This document shows, in pieces, positions 1 to 5,780 of a DNA stretch of 7,254 nt (position 1 is the stretch's first letter; every line of letters starts with the position of its first letter). Made by a program: the position numbers and the translations under genes. The stretch is from positions 1 through 7,254 of the forward strand of contig CASBQM010000655.1 in the NCBI GenBank assembly GCA_949127645.1, in the 5' to 3' direction. The DNA is from Synechococcales cyanobacterium PMM_0036. GTDB lineage: Bacteria > Cyanobacteriota > Cyanobacteriia > Elainellales > Elainellaceae. The notes under the pieces are model-generated. The model saw nothing but the letters and a program-made list of their open reading frames with translations, did no database searches and had not been told where the DNA came from.

Positions 1-994
1 CATCGACGGTGATGCGAGTGGGATCGAGGGCGTAAAAGCCGGATGAGCCAGCGGCGCTGGGCTGTAGGACTGTGATTCCAGGCATGGCGCTGAGTTGAGC
101 ATGGGCGATTGCCGCCAGTCTCAGCGCCTCACTCCACAAAGCTTTGCCCTGGGTCGCCATCTGCTGACGAGCCGCATCCAGGGAGGCTAGCAACAAATAG
201 CTGGGGCTAGTAGACTGCACGAGCTGCAAACACCGCGTCAGACGATCGCCATTCACCCGATCGCCCTTGACGTGCAGCATGGCGGCTTGCGTGAGCGCAG
301 ACAGCGTTTTGTGGGTAGACTGAACTACCAAATCGGCTCCAGCTTGCAGGGCAGGAATTGGCAAACTAGCATGGAAAGCGAAGTGTGCGCCATGCGCCTC
401 ATCCACGAGAAGCGGAATATCGTGCTGGTGGGTAAGCTGGGCGATCGCTTCCACAGGGCTACACACCCCATAGTAGGTAGGCGAAACGATCAGCACAGCT
501 TTAGCGTTTGGATGATGCCCGATCGCTGCCGCAAGATTAGCAAGACTCACGCCATTTACCAAATTCCAGACGGCATCGTACTCCGGCTCTACCCAGATGG
601 GAACGGCTCCTGAGAGAATCAGTGCTGCGATCGCCGACTGGTGGACATTGCGCGGCAGGATCAATTTGTCGCCAGGATTGCAGGTTGCCAACACGGCTGC
701 TTCAATGCCGCAGGTAGAGCCGTTTGCTAAAAACCAGGTGCGATCGGCTCCAAAGGCTTTTGCTGCCAAGTCTTGTGCAGCTTGAATCACGCCAACAGGC
801 GCAAAAAGGTTATCTAGCTCTGGCAGTTCGGGTAAGTCGGCTTGAAAGATGGCAGCGCCCCAGAGATCCGCTAGCACAGGAACACCCTGCCCTTTCTTGT
901 GACCGGGCGTGTGGAAGGCTGCACGAGAAGTCTGAGCAGAAGCTTGAAGCGCTTCCAGCAGAGGCGCGGCGGATTGGCGATCGGTTTCAGTCAT
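1..994 (-). CDS. PLP-dependent Orn/Lys/Arg decarboxylase-family enzyme (C-terminus cut by window edge)
   Basis: Fold-type I pyridoxal-phosphate enzyme of the ornithine/lysine/arginine decarboxylase family. The family releases CO2 from a basic amino acid to give a polyamine or diamine; the substrate cannot be read from the sequence. About 331 codons are visible. They include the family signature HTPGHK (residues 28-33), NGSTCG (91-96) in the cofactor phosphate region, VDEAHGAH (197-204) with the Asp that should contact the pyridine nitrogen, and STHKT with K229 as the expected Schiff-base lysine. The start is fixed at 994 because an in-frame TAG immediately precedes the ATG. Cyanobacterial members of this short class are usually near 480-500 residues, so about a third (the C-terminal domain) lies outside the window. 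All visible catalytic positions are intact. Family assignment is firm. 'Arginine/lysine/ornithine decarboxylase' or 'aminotransferase class I/II-fold' are the likely database names. Confidence 0.92.
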   Translation of the reverse strand, partial: MTETDRQSAAPLLEALQASAQTSRAAFHTPGHKKGQGVPVLADLWGAAIFQADLPELPELDNLFAPVGVIQAAQDLAAKAFGADRTWFLANGSTCGIEAAVLATCNPGDKLILPRNVHQSAIAALILSGAVPIWVEPEYDAVWNLVNGVSLANLAAAIGHHPNAKAVLIVSPTYYGVCSPVEAIAQLTHQHDIPLLVDEAHGAHFAFHASLPIPALQAGADLVVQSTHKTLSALTQAAMLHVKGDRVNGDRLTRCLQLVQSTSPSYLLLASLDAARQQMATQGKALWSEALRLAAIAHAQLSAMPGITVLQPSAAGSSGFYALDPTRITVD

Positions 995-996
995 CT

Positions 997-1033
997 ACTC
1001 AAAACATACACTCAAAACATACACTCAAAACAT
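997..1033. repeat. 13-bp tandem repeat, nearly 3 copies, just upstream of the PLP-enzyme start
   Basis: The unit ACTCAAAACATAC occurs at 997-1009 and 1010-1022, and an 11-base partial copy follows at 1023-1033. On the minus strand the repeat lies in the leader of the PLP-enzyme gene, ending 3 bp from its ATG. Each copy reads ATG TTT TGA there, which is a Met-Phe-stop mini-ORF. Copies are 13 bp apart, so the three mini-ORFs are in different frames. This could be replication slippage without function, or it could affect initiation at the true start. Confidence 0.85.
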
Positions 1034-1060
1034 GAGGAAATATGAGGCACTAAAAATATC

Positions 1061-1226
1061 GGCGTTGCTGAATCGATGTATGAATTCTCAAATTCCCCCA
1101 CCCTTCGGGAAGCAAGCTACACCCTAGCCCTCTCCCGAATGGAGAGGGAACAAGACTGCTGGCTCCCTTCTCCCTAGGGAGAAGGGTTGGGCATGAGGGC
1201 AATTCATACCTGTATTCAGCAACGCC
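1061..1226. mobile_element. MITE-like non-autonomous element with 26-bp TIRs and 8-bp target duplication
   Basis: The element begins GGCGTTGCTGAAT and ends with its exact complement ATTCAGCAACGCC. The full terminal inverted repeats are about 26 bp (1061-1086 and 1201-1226), with 23 of 26 positions matching. It is flanked by an exact 8-bp direct repeat, AAAATATC, at 1053-1060 and 1227-1234, which is the expected footprint of transposition. The 166-bp interior encodes no transposase and would need a helper in trans. It contains strong hairpins (see next entry). The parent family is not certain. An 8-bp duplication and GGnGnTGCTG-type ends would be compatible with an IS1-like parent, but this is a guess. 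It sits 66 bp upstream of the PLP-enzyme start. Confidence 0.85.
1121..1193. repeat. Nested hairpins inside the MITE-like element
   Basis: CCCTCTCC (1128-1135) pairs with GGAGAGGG (1141-1148) across a 5-base loop. A perfect 22-bp palindrome lies at 1165-1186, centred on CCTAGG. The left arm (ACCCTAGCCCTCTCCC, from 1121) is also similar to the complement of the right side (to about 1193), so a larger alternative fold is possible. Such CCCTCTCCC/GGGAGAGGG modules recur as dispersed repeats in many cyanobacterial genomes. No T-run follows, so a simple rho-independent terminator is not supported. Confidence 0.75.
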
Positions 1227-1377
1227 AAAATATCAAGAAGCAGATTTTTCTTGAGGGTCTCATTACTTTCACGGATCTTTTCAAATTGAGCAGATGAAAA
1301 TACTAAAGACATACGGTATTAGATAACCAAGGGAAAGATTTAGGGTGATTTAGCCAGTTTGCTTTGATAAATTTGAG

Positions 1378-1803
1378 ATGAATCCGACCATGCCCTTTCC
1401 CACAGCCACCGAACCAGCCGCTAGACCGATCGCCGTCACTGCTTTAGAGACCTATCATGCTGTCCAGCATTTCGACAGGATTCAATGTGATAACGGCAGG
1501 GTTAATGTAGGCGAAATTGAGCTAAAGGATCGAGGTCAGTGGTGGAAAATCAAGGTTTGCTGGAGAGCTGAACTGGGGCATTTCCTCAAACTTGAGCAAA
1601 TCTTAGGGGAGAACCAGAATTTTCGGGCATTAGTCTACAGTCTTCACTCTGAAGGCGATCGCCCCATCACACCTGACGAATGGGAGCTTTTTGCCATGCT
1701 AGTTGACGATCGCCGCAACTACGCCCTGCGGATGGGCGCTCAAAAATGCCTGGGTCGGCTCACCCAAAAAGCGCCTGAACTAGCCGCCGCCACCAGGGGA
1801 TGA
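1378..1803 (+). CDS. Conserved-looking hypothetical protein, 141 aa
   Basis: I do not recognise this protein. It is predicted to be soluble, with no signal peptide or membrane segment. The N-terminus is rich in Pro and Ala (residues 1-20). A compact domain follows with two adjacent Trp residues (QWWKIKV, near residues 54-60), an EIELKDRG strand-like stretch, a helix-like HFLKLEQILGE segment, PDEWELFAMLVDD, and a basic C-terminal helix (RRNYALRMGAQKCLGRL). It is in frame with normal codon use, and it carries a HIP1 site at 1655-1662, which supports a real resident gene. The ATG at 1378 is the first after an in-frame TAG at 1351; the Met at codon 5 (1390) is an alternative start. No clear Shine-Dalgarno is visible. 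Its last 44 bp are antisense to the end of the DUF2330 gene. Confidence 0.75.
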   Translation: MNPTMPFPTATEPAARPIAVTALETYHAVQHFDRIQCDNGRVNVGEIELKDRGQWWKIKVCWRAELGHFLKLEQILGENQNFRALVYSLHSEGDRPITPDEWELFAMLVDDRRNYALRMGAQKCLGRLTQKAPELAAATRG

Positions 1804-3085
1804 AATGGCTCTGTACTTGAGGCAACTTTTCACGGATCTCCTGAATCTGCCATCCCGTTAGACGCGCCAAAGTCTGAGCTTGCTGTTCAAAAATGCGGGA
1901 GAGCGATCGCTGATAGTCCTCTCCAGCGCTACAGGTTGATTCGCCCGTAAAGGGATGGCGGAGAATATAGCGCCCCTGAAAGGACTCGCGGTTGTTGGTT
2001 TGCTGGAAAACCAGATCTTCGGGGAAGCGATCGCGGGTATAGCGCACGTGCAGTCGGGTCAAGAATACATTTTGCGGCGTTTCGGGAGTCACCCAAAATG
2101 CGCCCGCCTGACGCAACTCGTCGGGTGTTAGCGGCTCAGCCGAGCAGGGATCGCAGCCCGCCATATCCCAGGCATATTCCACGAAAGCCACGTTCTTACC
2201 TTCACGGCTGTAGACCGTTGCGAACAGGGATTTATAGAAATCGCTGAATTCTTCTTTGACGTACAGCGGAACTTCGGCATCCGAAGGCACTTTCACCGTA
2301 CGGTAGTTGGTCACTTCTGCCTGTCCCTGAGGCGACAAAATGTAGACAATCAAATCCTGTGCAGATTGGGCGTTGACCATGCCCAACCGAATCGGCAGCA
2401 TAAATCGGGGCGACTCGTACCTGATTTGAATCGGACGCAAAGACTGATAGCCCGAAGTCTCGTATTCCTCCAGGTTCACCTTTGCCACAAAGAACTTTAG
2501 GCGCTGACGAATGTAGGGCTGCAAGAGCTGCCTTGCGCCTTGAGGAATACGGTAGCCATTTTGAGTTAGCCAGGTTTCTAGCCCCCCAGACTCTCTAGCG
2601 CTCAAAATCACGATATCGTACTCGCCTACCGTGAATTGAGATTCTACCGTTACGCCTAGCGCGCCGTTGCTTTGCTGAGGCGCAGCCCGCTGAGCAGAAG
2701 CCGCTGAGGGCGCACGCAAAGAATCTTCAGTTTGCCATATCTGCGCGCAAGGATCAGGATCAAAGTATTCAACCAATCGAGGAGCGCTAAAAGCATCTAA
2801 CCGTTCAACTATTTTGGAATCAGAAATCTGCACCTGATTTTCTTGTAAGACAACTGGAACAGGGACGACGATCGCAAAATCTTTCACCTCTCCCTGATAA
2901 TCGTTTGCCATAGTTAGAACCGTACGATTACCATTCCGAGCGATCGCTACCTGCGAAGCCTGATTGTACAACTTTGCATCTGCTTTAGCCACATAAAAAC
3001 CGCAAAATGCCCAAGCTTTAGTTGTGATCAGAAGACTCATCAAGCTAACAAAACAGGTAATAAGCAAAATACGAAATAGTTTCAT
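1760..3085 (-). CDS. DUF2330 domain-containing exported protein
   Basis: A 441-residue protein with a clear Sec signal peptide: Lys2 and Arg5, a hydrophobic core, then AWA before a predicted cut after residue 26. The mature protein begins FCGFYVAKADAKLYN and continues through RTVLTMANDYQG, AIVVPVP and PRLVEYFDPDPC, which is the N-terminal pattern I associate with DUF2330. The family's biochemical function is unknown. Cysteines at 28, in DPDPC, in a CDPC pair and in GESTC could form disulfides after export. There is no C-terminal membrane anchor; the tail has a Trp/Arg-rich stretch (IPWWRRLVQALFG). It lies 55 bp downstream of the RnfD-like gene on the same strand, so the two are probably co-transcribed. 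Its 3' end overlaps the convergent hypothetical gene by 44 bp. Family assignment is from memory of conserved motifs. Confidence 0.85.
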   Translation of the reverse strand: MKLFRILLITCFVSLMSLLITTKAWAFCGFYVAKADAKLYNQASQVAIARNGNRTVLTMANDYQGEVKDFAIVVPVPVVLQENQVQISDSKIVERLDAFSAPRLVEYFDPDPCAQIWQTEDSLRAPSAASAQRAAPQQSNGALGVTVESQFTVGEYDIVILSARESGGLETWLTQNGYRIPQGARQLLQPYIRQRLKFFVAKVNLEEYETSGYQSLRPIQIRYESPRFMLPIRLGMVNAQSAQDLIVYILSPQGQAEVTNYRTVKVPSDAEVPLYVKEEFSDFYKSLFATVYSREGKNVAFVEYAWDMAGCDPCSAEPLTPDELRQAGAFWVTPETPQNVFLTRLHVRYTRDRFPEDLVFQQTNNRESFQGRYILRHPFTGESTCSAGEDYQRSLSRIFEQQAQTLARLTGWQIQEIREKLPQVQSHFIPWWRRLVQALFG

Positions 3086-3140
3086 GTTGAAAGCTGAAAT
3101 AAAATTTAAGGAAAAGTAAGAAGCTATTGAACTTCCTGTT

Positions 3141-3992
3141 TTAGGATACGGATAATAACTCGTTAGCTACATCTGTTTTAACCAGCTCTGAAGAGCTTTT
3201 ATGCCAGCTTTTATGCCAGATAAAGCGATCGCCTAAAAACACGCGATCCAGCAGAATCGTCAATGGCGCGAGGCTAAATAACGCCCAGAAAGGAGCCGTC
3301 GAGATGAACCAGAAATTGCGGAGGTAGAAAGTGAGGAGAGCGATCGCACCTGCCCAGATAATTCGCGCAATTCGTGCATTAGGAACGGTGCGTGGATCGG
3401 TGATCATGAACAGGGCAAACACTAGCAGCGAACCGCTCATCATGCGATGTGTCCAAACATCCCATGTCCAGCCTAGCCAGAAGTTTCGCGCCGCTTCTAG
3501 CCCAGCGTAGGAAGCCAAAAATGCAATGCTCGTATCCCAACGCCCAATTCGCCCCAGCACCAACCCACCTGCGCTGAGAAACAGCAGCACATACCAGCCT
3601 TCTTCACCCCACTGCCCTGGAGAAACCCAGGCATCTTGCGTGAAAGTCAGCACTGCCACAATGCCAAAGTTTCCTGGATTGAAAATATGCTTGTCCTGGA
3701 CTCGCAAACAAAATTTACTGAGAATAGCCAAGGTGCCCGCCAACATTAGCGTGACAACGTGATCGGCACGCAGCAGCAAACTCAGCCCCAAAGAGGTTAC
3801 TAATGCACTGGGGAGAGACTGGATAAACGGAGCCGAAATCTGAATCGCAGCACTCCACTGAACACAGCAGCAGGTAGCAATTAATGCCCCAATCATGACG
3901 GGTTGCAGCGACCAATCTCGCGCCACTATCCCAACCCCTAAGAACAGGCTGAGGAATAAAATTTGATACAGTCGAGCATCGTTAGACAGCAT
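3141..3992 (-). CDS. RnfD/NqrB-like integral membrane protein
   Basis: A 283-residue polytopic membrane protein with about eight to ten hydrophobic helices (for example near 9-24, 29-45, 60-74, 79-95, 107-118, 131-150, 184-198, 210-225 and 228-248). The segments KHIFNPGNFGIV (101-112) and MITDPRT (about 197-203) match conserved elements of the NQR2/RnfD/RnfE family, which carries flavin in Na+-pumping Nqr and Rnf complexes. It is shorter than typical RnfD or NqrB (about 350-410 residues). I see no S(T)GAT motif for covalent FMN attachment, and no other Rnf/Nqr subunit gene is nearby. It should therefore be read as a stand-alone homologue, not proven Rnf. The start is the ATG at 3992; no Shine-Dalgarno is evident. 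A 12-bp tandem duplication near the 3' end (3194-3217) encodes WHKSWHKS. Likely first gene of an operon with DUF2330. Confidence 0.8.
   Translation of the reverse strand: MLSNDARLYQILFLSLFLGVGIVARDWSLQPVMIGALIATCCCVQWSAAIQISAPFIQSLPSALVTSLGLSLLLRADHVVTLMLAGTLAILSKFCLRVQDKHIFNPGNFGIVAVLTFTQDAWVSPGQWGEEGWYVLLFLSAGGLVLGRIGRWDTSIAFLASYAGLEAARNFWLGWTWDVWTHRMMSGSLLVFALFMITDPRTVPNARIARIIWAGAIALLTFYLRNFWFISTAPFWALFSLAPLTILLDRVFLGDRFIWHKSWHKSSSELVKTDVANELLSVS
3194..3217. repeat. 12-bp tandem duplication inside the RnfD-like gene
   Basis: AGCTTTTATGCC occurs twice back-to-back (3194-3205, 3206-3217). It is in frame and gives WHKSWHKS in the cytoplasmic-looking C-terminal tail of the RnfD-like protein. 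It looks like a recent slippage event that kept the frame. Confidence 0.85.
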
Positions 3993-4058
3993 AGTGGAGA
4001 ACAGATGAGTTCAGGACTAGCTGTTATTATGTCTGGTGCGATCGACTTAAAAACCACA

Positions 4059-4075
4059 GTTACGATTTCCGTAAC
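4059..4075. promoter_or_regulatory. Candidate operator dyad upstream of the RnfD-like gene
   Basis: GTTACG (4059-4064) and CGTAAC (4070-4075) form perfect 6-bp inverted arms around a 5-base spacer, typical of a dimeric regulator site. It lies 67 bp upstream of the RnfD-like ATG. Reading the minus strand, a CATAAT hexamer (4026-4031 on the plus strand) between the dyad and the gene is a possible -10 box, but no good -35 is present. An activator position just upstream of the promoter would fit. No regulator is identified; a chance dyad is possible. Confidence 0.35.
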
Positions 4076-4095
4076 AACCGCAGATTTAGATTAAG

Positions 4096-4111
4096 AAAAA
4101 GTATACTTTTT
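4096..4111. repeat. 16-bp perfect AT-rich palindrome
   Basis: AAAAAGTATACTTTTT is perfectly self-complementary. It lies 19 bp beyond the stop of the EEP-family gene and about 100 bp upstream of the RnfD-like start. It could act as a weak terminator-like hairpin for the EEP gene or as a protein-binding site. The stem is too AT-rich for a confident terminator call. Confidence 0.5.
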
Positions 4112-4130
4112 TACTATTTGATGAAAGGTG

Positions 4131-4844
4131 CTAATTCAACGACAGATCAACGCTGACCCCTCGGTGATCGCTGACGGGCTTTCCATCAGCAGTGGAGCAA
4201 TTCCAAAAGTTGATTTGGGTCACTCTTTCAGCCCAGGCTGAGGTGAGACAAATATGATCTATGTTGTATCCAAAAGTTTTTTGGGCAGTCACACAAACCA
4301 GATCGGTCTGTTTCAACGCAGACTCCAGTAGCGCCTTTCCTTTCTTTGTTCCATAGTGAAAAGGTTCACTCAGTGCTTCGTTAAAATCACCTGCAACACA
4401 GATTGGTAGTGCCGTTTCCTCTAACTTCAGCCAATCTTGACTTTGAAAGGCGATCGCTTCATAGTGACGCTCCCATTTCTTAGATTGTTTCTCATAGACA
4501 CCGTCATTTGCCCAAGTGATGATTGTGCCATATACAATTAGGTTCCCAATAGGCGTATCAACCTTAACACAAGCTGATACCTCTGATTCCTGAGTTTCTA
4601 ACTGCCGAATAGGATAACGTGACCAGATTGTTGAGCAATTTTCTCCAAAAGAATATCCAGGCAGACCTGGAGAAGCGATGCACTCATACTCATCCCCAGG
4701 AGGAATACAGGCATTTGTCTCGGTCAGAACCCAAACATCTGCATTGACAGAACGAATCTGGTTCTGAATTGCCTGATTATATTTCCAACCTCCTTGCCGA
4801 GGGCGGCGAAGATTCCATGTAGCAATTCTTAGAAACGGTTGCAT
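4131..4844 (-). CDS. Endonuclease/exonuclease/phosphatase (EEP) family protein
   Basis: A 237-residue single-domain metal-dependent phosphoesterase of the DNase I/exonuclease III fold. All catalytic landmarks are present: IATWNL with N11, TET with the metal ligand E42, GDFN with D153 and N155, NIDHI with D196/H197, and the terminal SDHRGV with D226/H227. The family cleaves phosphodiester or phosphomonoester bonds in nucleic acids, phosphoinositides or sphingomyelin; the substrate here cannot be told. There is no signal peptide or membrane segment, so it should be cytoplasmic. Start chosen: ATG at 4844, six residues before the first core strand. An in-frame GTG two codons upstream (4850) is an alternative giving 239 residues. 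It follows the amidotransferase gene by 73 bp on the same strand and is probably in its transcript. The active site looks complete. Confidence 0.85.
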   Translation of the reverse strand: MQPFLRIATWNLRRPRQGGWKYNQAIQNQIRSVNADVWVLTETNACIPPGDEYECIASPGLPGYSFGENCSTIWSRYPIRQLETQESEVSACVKVDTPIGNLIVYGTIITWANDGVYEKQSKKWERHYEAIAFQSQDWLKLEETALPICVAGDFNEALSEPFHYGTKKGKALLESALKQTDLVCVTAQKTFGYNIDHICLTSAWAERVTQINFWNCSTADGKPVSDHRGVSVDLSLN

Positions 4845-4910
4845 CGACACTTTTGACGGACTGAAAAGAACAGCTTTATTTTTCCCAATTAAGCTGCCGA
4901 TCGCTCGTGT

Positions 4911-4924
4911 AATTTAATTAAATT
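4911..4924. repeat. 14-bp AT palindrome spanning the amidotransferase stop codon
   Basis: AATTTAATTAAATT is perfectly self-complementary and includes the TAA stop (4918-4920) of the class I amidotransferase gene. A separate weak inverted pair, CAGCTT (4871-4876) and AAGCTG (4891-4896), lies in the gap before the EEP gene. Neither has the GC stem plus T-run of a standard terminator, so read-through into the EEP gene is plausible. Confidence 0.5.
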
Positions 4925-5652
4925 GCCAAAAAATTTGCCATAAGACTATCAGCTAAGGGCTTGATCGAAGGCGAATACTGTTCAGCCTCCCGCAACATTT
5001 GCTCGATCGTCGTGTCTTGAATCTGGCTATCTACCAACTCTTGAGCAATCACGGTTGAACAATCACTTAACACGTTCTCATCAATTTCCAAATGAAACTG
5101 GATTGCCCAAACGTGATTCTGATAGCGAAAGGCTTGATTAGGATATTTGTGGCTCTGAGCCAGGCGATCGCAATGGGGCGGAATGTCAAACGTGTCTTGA
5201 TGTGATTGAAACACCCGAAACTGCGGCGGAAAGTCTTTAAGTAAGGGATCAGTTTTCGCCTCGTCTAAAAGCTGTATCTCACACCATCCTGCCTCACGTC
5301 CCGACTCACCTCGGTAAACATTTGCGCCTAAAACTTTTGCTAAAATCTGTGAGCCAAGACAGATTCCTAAGATAGGAATCCTTTGAGCGATCGCTGTTTC
5401 TATCAACTCAAATTCGTACTGCAAAAAAGAGTATGTTTCCTCTTCGTAGGCGCTAATTGCACCCCCTAGAACTACGATGTGAGAATAGTTGGCGATCGCC
5501 TCAGAAAGCACTTCACCTTTGGGAGTATCTAAGTATCGCAGCGGAATCGACCGATCTTTGACAGCCGTTTTCAGCAGTCCTAAACTTGAGCATTCCTCAT
5601 GCCGAATCACAAGAACATTAGGTCGGTCAGTTGCCATGAGTTTTCGTTGCAT
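4918..5652 (-). CDS. Class I glutamine amidotransferase (GATase1) domain protein
   Basis: A 244-residue stand-alone protein of the triad glutamine amidotransferase class, resembling GMP-synthase-type amidotransferases. Landmarks: VVLGG (60-64) at the oxyanion strand, the nucleophile elbow GICLGSQ with C98, the HQDTFDIP segment (151-158) typical of this subgroup, and QFHLE with H187 and E189 completing the Cys-His-Glu triad. The family hydrolyses glutamine or a gamma-glutamyl bond and normally hands ammonia to a synthetase. No synthetase domain is fused or adjacent, so the acceptor is unknown; a gamma-glutamyl peptidase or detoxification role is an alternative. The first ATG is at 5652. The Met at codon 6 (5637), followed by ATDRPNVLVI, is an equally reasonable start because the fold begins at NVLVIRH. 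It is the first gene of a likely two-gene transcript with the EEP gene, and divergent from the PhyH pair. Confidence 0.87.
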   Translation of the reverse strand: MQRKLMATDRPNVLVIRHEECSSLGLLKTAVKDRSIPLRYLDTPKGEVLSEAIANYSHIVVLGGAISAYEEETYSFLQYEFELIETAIAQRIPILGICLGSQILAKVLGANVYRGESGREAGWCEIQLLDEAKTDPLLKDFPPQFRVFQSHQDTFDIPPHCDRLAQSHKYPNQAFRYQNHVWAIQFHLEIDENVLSDCSTVIAQELVDSQIQDTTIEQMLREAEQYSPSIKPLADSLMANFLAI

Positions 5653-5780
5653 TGTTTACCATATCTCTTGATCCTGGTAACTCATCAGCAAAAATTCTGT
5701 ATTTTTTACAACATATTATGACAAGCAAACTCTGATATGCTGCATAGCATTCGGTTTCGTATCAAAAACTGTGTTTCATA
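5653..5780. promoter_or_regulatory. Divergent promoter region between amidotransferase and PhyH genes
   Basis: These 128 AT-rich bases must hold the promoters of both divergent operons. For the minus strand, TTGTCA (plus-strand 5719-5724) is a fair -35, with a 17-bp spacer to a weak TACAGA -10 (5696-5701). For the plus strand, TGATATGCT (5733-5741) resembles an extended -10, about 40 bp before the PhyH ATG, with no good -35. An ATGCT/AGCAT dyad (5737-5750) overlaps that -10, and GTTTCRTA is repeated at 5754-5761 and 5773-5780. These are candidate sites only. Confidence 0.35.

Larger units (their letters stand above)
995..1377. other. 383-bp intergenic region between divergent genes
   Basis: This gap separates the minus-strand PLP enzyme from the plus-strand hypothetical gene, so both promoters should lie here. 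It contains the 13-bp tandem repeat, the MITE-like element with its target duplication, and about 143 bp of unique sequence (1235-1377). I cannot place a convincing -35/-10 pair for either gene. A minus-strand open frame starting at 1312 runs into the element; see findings. No tRNA or structured RNA is recognised apart from the element's own hairpins. Confidence 0.7.

Noticed and set aside
272..1035. Three plus-strand open frames (272-613, 597-785, 724-1035)
   Set aside because: They are antisense to the PLP enzyme, whose minus-strand frame carries all family motifs; their translations show no recognisable domain.
1165..1186. The 22-bp palindrome as a rho-independent terminator
   Set aside because: No T-run follows on either strand, and it is part of the MITE interior between divergent genes, where no transcript is expected to end.
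3526..3915. Open frames on both strands inside the RnfD-like gene (3526-3762 plus, 3715-3915 minus)
   Set aside because: They lie inside a well-supported membrane-protein frame and show low-complexity, non-family-like translations.
3141..3992. RnfD-like gene as part of a true Rnf or Nqr complex operon
   Set aside because: No RnfA/B/C/E/G or Nqr subunit gene is adjacent, the protein is short, and no covalent-FMN motif was seen.
5489..5671. 60-codon plus-strand frame over the 5' end of the amidotransferase gene
   Set aside because: It is antisense to the conserved GATase1 N-terminus, with no independent coding signal.
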